Below, one piece after another: positions 27,111 to 35,685 of a DNA stretch of 64,000 nucleotides. The DNA comes from Saprospira grandis DSM 2844 (lineage in GTDB: Bacteria > Bacteroidota > Bacteroidia > Chitinophagales > Saprospiraceae), in the NCBI RefSeq assembly GCF_000275825.1, contig NZ_JH719942.1, forward strand, positions 2,400,827 through 2,464,826, written 5' to 3'. The translations under genes were made by a program, and so were the position numbers. Position 1 is the stretch's first letter. Every line of letters starts with the position of its first letter. The notes beneath the pieces were generated by a model. The model was not told the DNA's origin. It made no database searches and saw only the letters and a program-made list of their open reading frames with translations.

Positions 27111-28499
27111 ATGACTTGGCTTCTACTCATTATCATCGTTCTCGCTACTGTCTTTATTGTACAGATCGCTAGAGCGCGCGAACTTGCCTCTTTAGTAAGA
27201 GGTGAAAAGGCGGAGGAGTTTGAACGAAACAACTTTCATGCGGGCCTAGGAATGGTCTTCGTGATTGGCTTTCTCCTTACTTGTATTGTATCGTTTATTT
27301 ATTACATTCCTTATTTATTGGGATGGGGCCCAAATACGGCGGCATCGCTGCATGGTCCTATGGTAGATAGCGTATTTAATACGACTTTGTTCTTTACGTC
27401 TATTGTATTTTTTGGTTGTCAGTTTGCGCTATTCTTCTTTGCATGGAAGTTTAGAGGGCAGAAGGGCCGTCGGGCCAAGTATTGGGCACATGATGATCGT
27501 TTGGAGATGATCTGGATGCTTGTACCTGCAATTATCATGACTTTTTTGGTGGTGAGTGGTTTGCAGGCTTGGAATGAAATCATGGCGGATGTTACTCCTG
27601 AGGAAGTAGCTGGAGAGGATTATATGGAGATTGAGGCAACTGGGATGCAGTTTGCTTGGTTGCTCCGTTATCCTGGCCGCGACCAAAAGCTAGGAACAAA
27701 GCACTTTACAAAAATTGATGGGACCAACCCATTGGGTCAAGACTGGACCGATAAGAAAAACATTGATGATTTTCATCCTAGTGAAATCGTTTTGCCTGTA
27801 GGTAAAAAGGTGCGTGTGCGGATCAATTCTAGAGACGTATTGCACAACTTTTACCTTCCTCAGTTCCGTGTAAAAATGGATGCTGTACCTGGTATGCCTA
27901 CATATTTTGTCTTTACGCCTGTTGTTACTTCTGACTCTATGCGTAATCGTTATAAGAACTATGACAACTGGAATATTCCTGACAAGCAGAACCCCGATAA
28001 GAAACGTTGGGAAGCTTTTGAGTACGAATTGGCTTGTGCAGAGCTTTGTGGCCGTGGTCACTACTCTATGCGCCGTGTACTTAAGGTAGTTACTCTAGAG
28101 GAATATGCCGAATGGTTTGACGGTATCGAGGCCACTTCTCATTACTTGAACAATGTTCGTGGTACGGACAAGGATCCGTTTAAGGATGTAGAAAAAGGAC
28201 AGCTTGATTTTGAACAACTATTGGCGCAAAAAGAAATTGTTAAGGCAGAATTGGCTAGCTTGCAAGAAGCAATGGCTGCCGCTGCTGGCGCTAGCTTGAG
28301 CAAAATGGAAGAAGCAGAGGCTAAAGTATTGGCCGCTTTGAAAATTGCTCGGACTACTTTGGATGTAGATGCTGCTAAAAAAGCAGCTGCTGATGCTAAA
28401 GCCGCAACAATGAGCGTTTTGGCTCAACCTGAGCCTATTGAGGCCCCTGTTATGGACTCTGTGACTACGAACACAGTATCTGAAGAGCAGCCTTCTTAG
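27111..28499 (+). CDS. coxB: Cytochrome c oxidase subunit II
   Basis: Subunit holding the CuA site, which receives electrons from cytochrome c or ACIII. In 462 residues there are three hydrophobic helices (about 2-18, 45-66, 85-112 and a further one near 137-155, the first perhaps a signal), then a cupredoxin domain. CuA ligands are visible: His near 245 (VLHNFYLPQF), then CAELCGRGHYSM with Cys309, Cys313, His317 and Met320. Residues about 360-462 form an Ala/Lys/Glu-rich extension predicted as coiled coil, longer than in standard CoxB. Confidence 0.93.
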   Translation: MTWLLLIIIVLATVFIVQIARARELASLVRGEKAEEFERNNFHAGLGMVFVIGFLLTCIVSFIYYIPYLLGWGPNTAASLHGPMVDSVFNTTLFFTSIVFFGCQFALFFFAWKFRGQKGRRAKYWAHDDRLEMIWMLVPAIIMTFLVVSGLQAWNEIMADVTPEEVAGEDYMEIEATGMQFAWLLRYPGRDQKLGTKHFTKIDGTNPLGQDWTDKKNIDDFHPSEIVLPVGKKVRVRINSRDVLHNFYLPQFRVKMDAVPGMPTYFVFTPVVTSDSMRNRYKNYDNWNIPDKQNPDKKRWEAFEYELACAELCGRGHYSMRRVLKVVTLEEYAEWFDGIEATSHYLNNVRGTDKDPFKDVEKGQLDFEQLLAQKEIVKAELASLQEAMAAAAGASLSKMEEAEAKVLAALKIARTTLDVDAAKKAAADAKAATMSVLAQPEPIEAPVMDSVTTNTVSEEQPS

Positions 28500-28540
28500 T
28501 TTTAAAAACACTTGTTCACTATTTTATAAATTACCTTCTT

Positions 28541-30400
28541 ATGGCTGATATTAATATCACAGAAAAGGAACTGCACGCTCCACAGGGTGGAGACGGGCAC
28601 GGACACGGCCATGATGATCACCATCACGGTGATAAGTACCAATCGTCTTTTATTGATCGTTATTTGTTTAGCATGGACCACAAAACCATTGCAAAACAGT
28701 TTTTGATTACGGGGATGTTTTGGGCCGTCATTGGGGCTGCAATGTCTGTTATTTTCCGTTTGCAATTGGGCTTTCCTGATGCAGACTTGTCTTGGCTACA
28801 ACCCTTGCTCGGGGGCTGGATCGATGTAGATCCCGCTTCTGGTAAAGGTACTTTGAGCCCTGACTTTTACTATGCTTTGGTGACCATGCACGGTACCATC
28901 ATTGTATTTTTTGTACTTACTGCTGGATTATCGGGTACTTTCTCGAACTTACTTATTCCATTGCAGATTGGAGCCCGAGATATGGCTTCGCCACTGATGA
29001 ACATGCTTTCTTACTGGTTCTTCTTTTTGGCTGGTGTAATTATGTTTATCTCTTTGTTCTTGAATACGGGCCCCTTTTCTGGGGGATGGGTAGCCTACCC
29101 TCCGCTTAGTGCACTACCACAGGCATCTGATGGATCTAAAGCGGGTATGACGCTTTGGTTGTTGGCGCTTGTTTTCTTTGTAGTCTCTACGCTTTTGGGA
29201 GGTATCAACTATATCTCTACGATCTTGAACATGCGTACTAAGGGGATGACGATGTTCCGCATGCCTTTGACAATTTGGGCTTTCTTGCTCACTGCTGTTT
29301 TGGGTCTGCTTTCTTTCCCCGTTGTTACTTCTGGTTTCTTCATGTTGATGATGGACCGTATGCTTGGTACTAGTTTCTTCCTAGATGAAATCTATGTAGC
29401 TGGTGAAGCATTGACAGATAGAGTAGGGGGTAACGCCATTTTGTACCAGCATTTGTTCTGGTTCTTGGGGCACCCTGAGGTATATATCATTGTTTTGCCT
29501 GCAATGGGATTGGTTTCTGAGGTACTTTCTGTACATGCTCGTAAGCCGATCTTTGGTTATAAGGCCATGGTATTCTCTATCCTAGGTATTGGTGTACTTT
29601 CATTCCTAGTATGGGCTCACCACATGTATGTTAGTGGATTGAATCCCTTCATCTCTAATATCTTTGTACTCTTTACTTTGATTATTGCTGTACCTTCAGC
29701 GGTAAAAGTATTTAACTGGATTGCAACGGTATGGGGGGGTAATATGCGCTATAACTCGGCTTCTTTGTTCTCTATCGGTTTTGTATCGCTCTTTATCTCT
29801 GGTGGTTTGACGGGTATCTTCTTGGGTAACGCCACTATTGATATGCAACAGCACGATACTTACTTCGTAGTTGCTCACTTCCATACTGTAATGGGGGTAG
29901 CTGCTTTCTTTGGTATGTTCTCTGGAATTTACCATTGGTTCCCTACGATGTTTGGTCGTTATATGAATGAAACCTTGGGACAAATTCACTACTGGGGTAC
30001 TTTGATTACTGCTTATGCCGTATTTGGTCCTATGCACTATCAAGGGATGGCTGGTATTCCTCGTCGTTACTACTCTTTCGACACTTTCCAAGCCTTTAAC
30101 CAGTTTGATACGATGAACCAGGTGATTACTATTGCCGCGATCATTGCCTTCTTCCTACAAATTCTGTTTATCATTAACTTCTTCTACTCTATCTACAGAG
30201 GAAGAAAGCAAACAGAACAAAACCCTTGGGGTGGAACTACACTAGAGTGGACTGTTCCTATCAATCCTGGTCATGGAAACTGGGATGGACCTATCCCTGA
30301 GGTTCACCGCTGGCCTTACGATATCAGCCGTTACGAAGATCGTGAATTCGTAATGCAGAATGAACCTCTAGCAGAGGGTGAAGTAGACGGAGGACATTAG
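28541..30400 (+). CDS. coxA: Cytochrome c oxidase subunit I
   Basis: Catalytic heme a/a3-CuB subunit, 619 residues, twelve membrane helices. Visible motifs are FLGHPEVYIIVLPA (CuB His plus the His-Tyr pair, near 308-321), WAHHMYVSG near 352 (two CuB His) and VAHFHTVMG near 445 (heme ligands). The N-terminus carries a His/Gly/Asp-rich stretch (GHGHGHDDHHHGD, about residues 21-33) before the first helix, an unusual possible copper-binding tail. It reduces O2 to water while pumping protons. It lies 41 bases after coxB. Confidence 0.95.
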   Translation: MADINITEKELHAPQGGDGHGHGHDDHHHGDKYQSSFIDRYLFSMDHKTIAKQFLITGMFWAVIGAAMSVIFRLQLGFPDADLSWLQPLLGGWIDVDPASGKGTLSPDFYYALVTMHGTIIVFFVLTAGLSGTFSNLLIPLQIGARDMASPLMNMLSYWFFFLAGVIMFISLFLNTGPFSGGWVAYPPLSALPQASDGSKAGMTLWLLALVFFVVSTLLGGINYISTILNMRTKGMTMFRMPLTIWAFLLTAVLGLLSFPVVTSGFFMLMMDRMLGTSFFLDEIYVAGEALTDRVGGNAILYQHLFWFLGHPEVYIIVLPAMGLVSEVLSVHARKPIFGYKAMVFSILGIGVLSFLVWAHHMYVSGLNPFISNIFVLFTLIIAVPSAVKVFNWIATVWGGNMRYNSASLFSIGFVSLFISGGLTGIFLGNATIDMQQHDTYFVVAHFHTVMGVAAFFGMFSGIYHWFPTMFGRYMNETLGQIHYWGTLITAYAVFGPMHYQGMAGIPRRYYSFDTFQAFNQFDTMNQVITIAAIIAFFLQILFIINFFYSIYRGRKQTEQNPWGGTTLEWTVPINPGHGNWDGPIPEVHRWPYDISRYEDREFVMQNEPLAEGEVDGGH

Positions 30401-30440
30401 TCTTCCTGATAATGATCTATTCTAAATCAAGATTGATATT

Positions 30441-31337
30441 TTGAATACGAATAATAGTACTACCGTTAGTAGCAGTCTTTTGGGCCAGAAGTGGAAAAAC
30501 TATATGGCTCTAGCTAAGGCTAGATTGGCACTGTCGGTAGTATTTTCAGCATGTACAGCCTACTACCTAGGAACAGAGAGTTTTAATGCTTATCACTTTC
30601 TGCTCCTAGGCTTAGGAGGCTTTCTGGTAACTGCATCGGCCAATACCTTAAATCAGGTGTTGGAAAAAGATACAGACCGAAAGATGAAGCGGACGCAAGA
30701 CCGTCCTCTTCCTGCTGGTCGAATGGAAAGCTGGGAGGCTGTTCTTTTTGCTGGCATTGCGGCTGCTGTGGGTTTGTTGGCTCTAGCCTTCTTTAATCCG
30801 ATGACCGCTTTTTTAGGCTCTGTTTCTTTGGTGAGTTACGCCTTTATCTACACGCCATTAAAACGAATTTCTCCTGTAGCCGTTTGGGTAGGAGCCGTGC
30901 CCGGAGCACTTCCTATGGCTATTGGTTGGGTTGCTGCAACTGGCGAGCTGGGATTGGCGGCCTTCTTTCTGTTTAGCCTACAGTTTCTCTGGCAATTTCC
31001 CCACTTTTGGGCTATTGCTTGGGTGGCCTACAAGGACTATGCAGAAGGCGGTTTCTATCTCTTGCCCTCTAGCCAAAAAGATGGCCGGACAAAAGAGACA
31101 GCACTTCAAGCAGCATTTTATGTGCTTTGCCTTATTGCAATGAGTTGGGCACCCGTTAGTCTGGGCATTTCTGGCTATATTGCCGCTGGCATTATGTTCT
31201 TTATGGGGTTGTTCTTCCTCTATTTTGCTATCCGTTTGTTTAAGCAAACAACTGCAAAAGCAGCAAGACAGCTAATGCTAGCTTCTCTAGTTTATCAATT
31301 GGTGGTTTTTTTGGCCCTCATGATTGATAAGATCTAA
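30441..31337 (+). CDS. ctaB: Protoheme IX farnesyltransferase (heme O synthase)
   Basis: Adds a farnesyl group to heme B to make heme O, the precursor of heme A for the neighbouring oxidase. The 298-residue UbiA-family membrane enzyme has the first Asp-rich motif NTLNQVLEKDTDRKMKRT (about residues 72-89) and about eight helices; AWVAYKDYAEGGFYLLP near 195 holds the second conserved region. The start is TTG at 30441, as no in-frame ATG lies nearby until residue 22. It sits between coxA and the subunit III genes. Confidence 0.92.
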   Translation: MNTNNSTTVSSSLLGQKWKNYMALAKARLALSVVFSACTAYYLGTESFNAYHFLLLGLGGFLVTASANTLNQVLEKDTDRKMKRTQDRPLPAGRMESWEAVLFAGIAAAVGLLALAFFNPMTAFLGSVSLVSYAFIYTPLKRISPVAVWVGAVPGALPMAIGWVAATGELGLAAFFLFSLQFLWQFPHFWAIAWVAYKDYAEGGFYLLPSSQKDGRTKETALQAAFYVLCLIAMSWAPVSLGISGYIAAGIMFFMGLFFLYFAIRLFKQTTAKAARQLMLASLVYQLVVFLALMIDKI

Positions 31338-31349
31338 AATCAAAGCGCC

Positions 31350-31922
31350 ATGAGCACTTTAAATAAAACAGTAAAACGTATTCACCCCAAAAAATTTGCC
31401 CTCTGGATGGGCATTGTGGGGATGATTATGTTCTTTTCGGCATTTACTAGTGCCTACATTGTGCGAAAAGCTTCTGCCAACTGGTATAACTTTCCGCTTC
31501 CCAATGAGTTCTTTTATAGCACAATTGCTATCCTTGGAAGTAGCCTCGCTTTCTACTTGTCCAAAAAAGCATACCTTAGAGCAGATGCAAAAACCTTTAA
31601 AGGACTCTACTTTTTAGGCTTTCTGCTAGGTTTCGCTTTCATTGGCCTACAGTACGCTGGCTGGGAGTCACTACAAGCAGTCGGTATCGACTTGGTCGCT
31701 AATCAATCTAGTAGCTTTCTCTACTTGATTACTGCCGCTCACGTCTTGCACGTGATGGGCGGAGTTGTTGCCCTAGTCGTTCTCGCTGTCGGCCTTATCC
31801 GCGGCCGATTTGATGTGCCCACGCCCAAACGTACACTCAAAATTGACTTGACTTTTACTTACTGGCACTTTGTAGATATCCTCTGGCTCTATCTCTTGGT
31901 GTTCTTTCTGATACAACAATAA
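31350..31922 (+). CDS. Cytochrome c oxidase subunit III-like protein (short)
   Basis: The 190-residue protein has five hydrophobic helices and heme-copper oxidase subunit III features: FSAFTSAYIVRKAS near 28 in the place of the usual FGALF, and TYWHFVDILWLYLL at the C-terminus, the family's hallmark. Bacteroidota oxidases often encode two subunit III paralogues and this is the shorter. It lies 12 bases after ctaB. Confidence 0.88.
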   Translation: MSTLNKTVKRIHPKKFALWMGIVGMIMFFSAFTSAYIVRKASANWYNFPLPNEFFYSTIAILGSSLAFYLSKKAYLRADAKTFKGLYFLGFLLGFAFIGLQYAGWESLQAVGIDLVANQSSSFLYLITAAHVLHVMGGVVALVVLAVGLIRGRFDVPTPKRTLKIDLTFTYWHFVDILWLYLLVFFLIQQ

Positions 31923-31959
31923 ATATCTATCTGTAATTTTTACAAATTGATCCGATACA

Positions 31960-32952
31960 ATGGCAAACGAAACAGTCATCGAAACACAGGAGCAGCACGA
32001 TAACGCCCCCCAGAAGGAAAATCTCTGGAATGGTGGCCAGTCTCCTTTCAAAGCGAGCTACGGAAAGCTCATGATCTGGTACTTCCTCCTCTCAGATGCT
32101 TTTACATTTGGTGGATTCCTTTTAGCCTATGGCGCCCTGCGCTTTAGCGTGAAAGGTTGGCCCGTACCCGATTTTGTGTTCCAAACGGCTCCCTTCGGCA
32201 TCTCTGGTGCCCCCCTTATTTTTGTAACTTTCATGACTTTCGTCCTGATCGTTAGTTCGGTTACTGTACTTCGTGCCGTACAAGAAGGTAAAAGAGAAAA
32301 TCAATCTGCTGTAGTAAAATGGATGCTCGCTACCGTACTAGGTGGCGCCTTGTTCCTCGGCTGCCAAGCTTGGGAATGGACCAACCTGATCTCTACAGAA
32401 GGTATGACGCTCTATACCAACCCCTTCGCTACTCATATTGATGAAGGAAAATATCTTACTCTAGACGAACTTAACGGTATCGCTAAAGAAAAAGGATGGG
32501 ATAAAGAGGTCGTTAGCCTAGAAAGCCATGGCAAAACTACCGAAATCACTTACTTTACCGACGCTAAAGGCAATAAGTACTTTGAAAAAAGAGACCACCA
32601 TGGCGATCTTCCCGAAAAAATGGAGATCCAAGCCGGTGACTCTTACCTTGTTACTTACCAACATGATATGAACGATTATGCATTAGGTGCCTATAAAACT
32701 ACTGATGGAGAAATCAAAACAGAGGCTTTTGGCCCTCAAGCTTTTGGTGCACTCTTCTTTTTTATTACTGGTTTCCACGGTTTTCACGTATTTACTGGGC
32801 TAGCCTTCTTACTCATTATCGCTATCCAAGCCGCTAATGGCACTTATGTTGCCCGTAAAAATGGCTACGAAATGGTAGAGAAAGTTGGTCTTTATTGGCA
32901 CTTTGTAGATTTGGTTTGGGTTTTCGTTTTCCTAGCCTTCTACCTACTCTAA
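31960..32952 (+). CDS. coxC: Cytochrome c oxidase subunit III (long form)
   Basis: The second subunit III, 330 residues. Helices begin with MIWYFLLSDAFTFGGFLLAYGAL, and the end shows ITGFHGFHVFTGLAFLL and LYWHFVDLVWVFVFLAFYLL, typical of subunit III. A hydrophilic insert of about 95 residues (about 150-245), with Lys/Glu/Asp-rich text, separates helices and is absent from the short paralogue. It stabilises the oxidase core as known for the family. Confidence 0.9.
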   Translation: MANETVIETQEQHDNAPQKENLWNGGQSPFKASYGKLMIWYFLLSDAFTFGGFLLAYGALRFSVKGWPVPDFVFQTAPFGISGAPLIFVTFMTFVLIVSSVTVLRAVQEGKRENQSAVVKWMLATVLGGALFLGCQAWEWTNLISTEGMTLYTNPFATHIDEGKYLTLDELNGIAKEKGWDKEVVSLESHGKTTEITYFTDAKGNKYFEKRDHHGDLPEKMEIQAGDSYLVTYQHDMNDYALGAYKTTDGEIKTEAFGPQAFGALFFFITGFHGFHVFTGLAFLLIIAIQAANGTYVARKNGYEMVEKVGLYWHFVDLVWVFVFLAFYLL

Positions 32953-32985
32953 ACTCTATTCGATTAATCTTTTAATGCATATATC

Positions 32986-33426
32986 ATGGCTCACGCAACA
33001 ACTCGTGAAGAAGATATCAAAGTAGGCCGCAATGGTTTTATCCTTTTGCTTATCATTACTCTAGCAGAAGTAGGTATCGCTCTTATTGGTAATGGCCACC
33101 TTATTGAAGGCCTTACGCTTCCCAAAATGATCATGATTCCTGTGATGATCGGACTTAGCCTTTATAAGGCTTACTATATTACAGCTATCTTTATGCACCT
33201 CGGTAGTGAGGTGAAACCAATGATCGCTACGATCATTCTTCCTATGGTCCTCTTTGTTTGGATGATCATTGCCTTCTTGTGGGAAGGTAACTCATGGCTC
33301 AATAGTAATGAGTATATCCAACAGAAAAATAATGAACAAGTAGACCCCAAAGGAGAAGCTACTGAAGGCGCTACAGGCATGCTTATGGATGCCCAAGATG
33401 CTCCTAAGTCTGTTCGCTTCGAATAA
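32986..33426 (+). CDS. Cytochrome c oxidase subunit IV (prokaryotic type)
   Basis: The 146-residue protein shows three hydrophobic helices (about 17-37, 45-64, 79-101), the layout of COX4_pro-type subunits. YYITAIFMHLGSEVKP near 63 fits this family. The last 40 residues are hydrophilic. It ends the cox cluster, and a clear terminator follows. Confidence 0.85.
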   Translation: MAHATTREEDIKVGRNGFILLLIITLAEVGIALIGNGHLIEGLTLPKMIMIPVMIGLSLYKAYYITAIFMHLGSEVKPMIATIILPMVLFVWMIIAFLWEGNSWLNSNEYIQQKNNEQVDPKGEATEGATGMLMDAQDAPKSVRFE

Positions 33427-33464
33427 ATAAGGTCTCTGATTGTTATATATCAGCCAAGTGTTTT

Positions 33465-33494
33465 AACCCTCTAGCTCTCCGCTAGAGGGTTTTC
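33465..33494 (+). terminator. Terminator of the cox operon
   Basis: AACCCTCTAGC-tctcc-GCTAGAGGGTT is an 11-bp perfect stem followed by TTT. Confidence 0.85.
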
Positions 33495-33534
33495 TGTTTG
33501 AGGGCGCAAAGCGCCCAATAGGAGCGAAGCGACT

Positions 33535-33747
33535 GGCTGAGGGATGGATAGTGGTGGCCCAAAGGGCCAGACCCAAGTTTTTTGAAGCGAAGCGAAAAAA
33601 ACTGCAGGGCCGAGCAGACCTGCGAGCCACGACACAGCCCGACCCGCCCGAAAACTCATGAGGGTTTTAACCCTCATTTTGTCTAGCTTCGCAAAGCGAT
33701 ACCGCTTTGCGCTGGGTTTCAAGCCGGCGGAAGGGGCAGCCCCAAAA
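33535..33747 (-). repeat. MHR-11, type B, interrupted
   Basis: On the minus strand it runs GGGGCTGCC ... ATCCATCCCTCAGCC with a normal core and arms, but about 80 bases are inserted in the arm 1 region (about 33650-33730). The insert holds the hairpin ATGAGGGTT-tt-AACCCTCAT (33658-33677), close in sequence to the cox terminator. Confidence 0.85.
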
Positions 33748-33807
33748 TAATCTTCCCCAAAAAGTCGTTCTAATGCCCTAAATTTACTCCCCAAATCAAT
33801 TGCTATT

Positions 33808-34722
33808 ATGTATAAATATATCTTCCTTTTTCTCCTACTGAGCAGCTGCACGCTCTGGGGCCAAAAAGATCAAGCAGGCCTGCATGCCGTCCGAAATAAA
33901 AATTTACCCTATGAATATTGGACCTATTTCCCCAAAGGATATAGCGGCGAAGAAGGCCAAAAATTTCCCCTGCTGATTTATCTGCATGGCCGAAGTATCC
34001 AAGGCACAGACCTCAATAAGGTGAAGAAATATGGGGTGATTTACGAACTAGAACGAAAACTCGAACTCGGTTTTATCGTGATCGCACCCCAATGCCAAAA
34101 GGGCTGGGAAAATGATAAATTGATCCAAATTCTAGACTATGCCGAGGCCCATTATGCCGTGGATCGAAAGAAGGTGTATCTCTGCGGTATGAGCATGGGC
34201 GGCTATGGCGCCTGGTATCTGGCAGGCTATGCCCCCGATCGCTTTGCCGCTGTGGCCCCTATTGCCGGCGGTGGCCGCCTGAAGGATGTAGAAGGTATGA
34301 AAAATTTACCCCATTTTGTGGTGCATGGAAAAAAGGACAAACCCGTGCCCGTAGAGGAGTCTCGAAAGATGGTGAAAGCCCTAAAAGCCGCCGGAAATAC
34401 CGAGGTGAATTATATCGAAGAGAAAAATTGGGGACATTCGGAGGCCGTTCGCGTCTTTTCTTGGCCCAAACTCTACAAATGGTTCCTAAAATACGAACGC
34501 CCCATTAAGGATGAACCCATTTTGGCCCAGGAAGACCCGCCCAAAGAAGACCCCCAAACGCCCGAAATAAAGGAGCCCCTAGCAGAAGAGGAAGAATATA
34601 TTGTCTTTGAAGAGGAGGACCCCAAAGAGACCGTGAAACCAAAACCCAAAGCGCCCAAAAAGAAGAAAAATAAGTGGTGGAAGTTCTGGAAATGGAAGTT
34701 CTGGTCCAATATTTTTGGATAA
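33808..34722 (+). CDS. Esterase/phospholipase-type alpha/beta hydrolase lipoprotein with Lys/Trp tail
   Basis: The 304-residue product has a lipoprotein signal (MYKYIFLFLLLSSC). The hydrolase fold shows LLIYLHGRSIQGTD (oxyanion region near 52), the nucleophile elbow CGMSMGG with Ser129, and catalytic His210 in NWGHSE; the acid is probably in KKDKPVP near 178. It resembles putative-esterase/dienelactone-hydrolase-like enzymes that cut ester bonds. Residues about 230-280 are a Glu/Pro-rich linker, and the end is very basic and aromatic (KPKAPKKKKNKWWKFWKWK). This tail is outside the catalytic domain and could bind membranes or polyanions. Confidence 0.82.
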   Translation: MYKYIFLFLLLSSCTLWGQKDQAGLHAVRNKNLPYEYWTYFPKGYSGEEGQKFPLLIYLHGRSIQGTDLNKVKKYGVIYELERKLELGFIVIAPQCQKGWENDKLIQILDYAEAHYAVDRKKVYLCGMSMGGYGAWYLAGYAPDRFAAVAPIAGGGRLKDVEGMKNLPHFVVHGKKDKPVPVEESRKMVKALKAAGNTEVNYIEEKNWGHSEAVRVFSWPKLYKWFLKYERPIKDEPILAQEDPPKEDPQTPEIKEPLAEEEEYIVFEEEDPKETVKPKPKAPKKKKNKWWKFWKWKFWSNIFG

Positions 34723-34730
34723 ACTATTTA

Positions 34731-34853
34731 TTTGGGGCTGCCCCGGCCTTTGGCCGGGTCGGGCCATTGCGCAGCTCGCAGGTCTGCTCGGCCCTTCGGC
34801 GCTAGCGCGCCTCGGTCTGCCGCCTTCGGCGGCCCTGCTACAGCCCCTCAGCC
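34731..34853 (+). repeat. MHR-12, type C
   Basis: GGGGCTGCCCCGGCCtttGGCCGGG, then the type-C linker TCGGGCCATTGC, core GCTCGCAGGTCTGC, arm 2 GGCGCtagCGCGCC, arm 3 GCCGCCttcGGCGGC and GCTACAGCCCCTCAGCC. The tail module GGGCCTGCAAAACCG...GGACCAAAA continues to 34896. Confidence 0.88.
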
Positions 34854-34893
34854 TGCGGCCCTTTGGGCCTGCAAAACCGTAAAATAGGACCAA

Positions 34894-34925
34894 AAAGGCC
34901 CGCTAGTTCCTACTAGCGGGCCTTT
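34894..34925. terminator. Bidirectional terminator
   Basis: AAAGGCCCGCTAG / CTAGCGGGCCTTT, a 13-bp perfect stem with a 6-base loop between convergent genes. Confidence 0.8.
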
Positions 34926-34926
34926 G

Positions 34927-35580
34927 CTATGCCAAATCTCTAGGATCGCTGGCCACCGAAATAAACTCCAATATATTTCCCGCTTCATCTACCCGCGCCG
35001 CCGATAAGAGATTGCCCAAAGAAGCGCCCGTATCCAAATTGCAATAGCCCTTTTTGGGCCGATAAAGCACGGCTTTCTGGGGCGTATGTCCCAAAAATTG
35101 CAGCTTCCCCAAGGGTTTCAATGGACCACGATGCCACAAAATGCCCTGAGGATGCATGGGGTCCCAAGCATGGGGACCATAGCCCAAGCCCGCATGAGAT
35201 AGAAAAGAAGACTCCTCTTCATAATAAGTAGGGCGTTGGGCCAACCAAGCTACATCGGCCATAAAGTCGAGCCCCTCTGCCGCATATTGGGCCTCAATGG
35301 CATCAAAAAAAGCCTCAGCCCAATGCTGGCTAGCCCGCCCCGCTAAGTACTGCTGCCCCAATTGCTGCTCATGATTGCCCCTTAAAACCAAGGCGCCCGC
35401 CTGCTCCATTTTTTTGGCCCATTGGACCAGCTCCAAGCTGTGCTTTCCCTTGCTAATCAAGTCGCCTAGCAAACAAAGCTGCTCCTTAGTTGCATCCCAT
35501 TGTTTTAAAAGTTCCAACAAACTGTAGTAACATCCGTGAAGGTCTCCAATGATAAACTTTGATTTTGGCCTATTTTGCAT
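34927..35580 (-). CDS. Metallophosphatase (PP2A/ApaH-like)
   Basis: The 217-residue protein carries all blocks of calcineurin-like phosphoesterases: IGDLHGCYYSLLELL (GDxHG, residues 11-25), LLGDLISKG (GDxxxxG), LRGNHEQQLG (GNHE) and LSHAGL with a final LGHTPQK. These place two metal ions and the catalytic His. Single-domain enzymes like this act on phosphoproteins or dinucleoside polyphosphates; which one cannot be told. It is divergent from the glucosaminidase gene. Confidence 0.88.
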   Translation of the reverse strand: MQNRPKSKFIIGDLHGCYYSLLELLKQWDATKEQLCLLGDLISKGKHSLELVQWAKKMEQAGALVLRGNHEQQLGQQYLAGRASQHWAEAFFDAIEAQYAAEGLDFMADVAWLAQRPTYYEEESSFLSHAGLGYGPHAWDPMHPQGILWHRGPLKPLGKLQFLGHTPQKAVLYRPKKGYCNLDTGASLGNLLSAARVDEAGNILEFISVASDPRDLA

Positions 35581-35608
35581 TTTTGTTTTAATTTTTGGCG
35601 AAATTTAG

Positions 35609-35639
35609 TTGAAATTACAAACAAAAAGTTTTACTTTTG
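35609..35639 (+). promoter_or_regulatory. Promoter of the glucosaminidase-like gene
   Basis: TTG (35609-35611), 20 bases, TACTTTTG (35632-35639). The predicted start near 35646 leaves a leader of about 40 bases. Confidence 0.7.
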
Positions 35640-35685
35640 AAGAGTTGAAACAATCTGATTTGCAGCATCCATAAAATCGCCCAGT

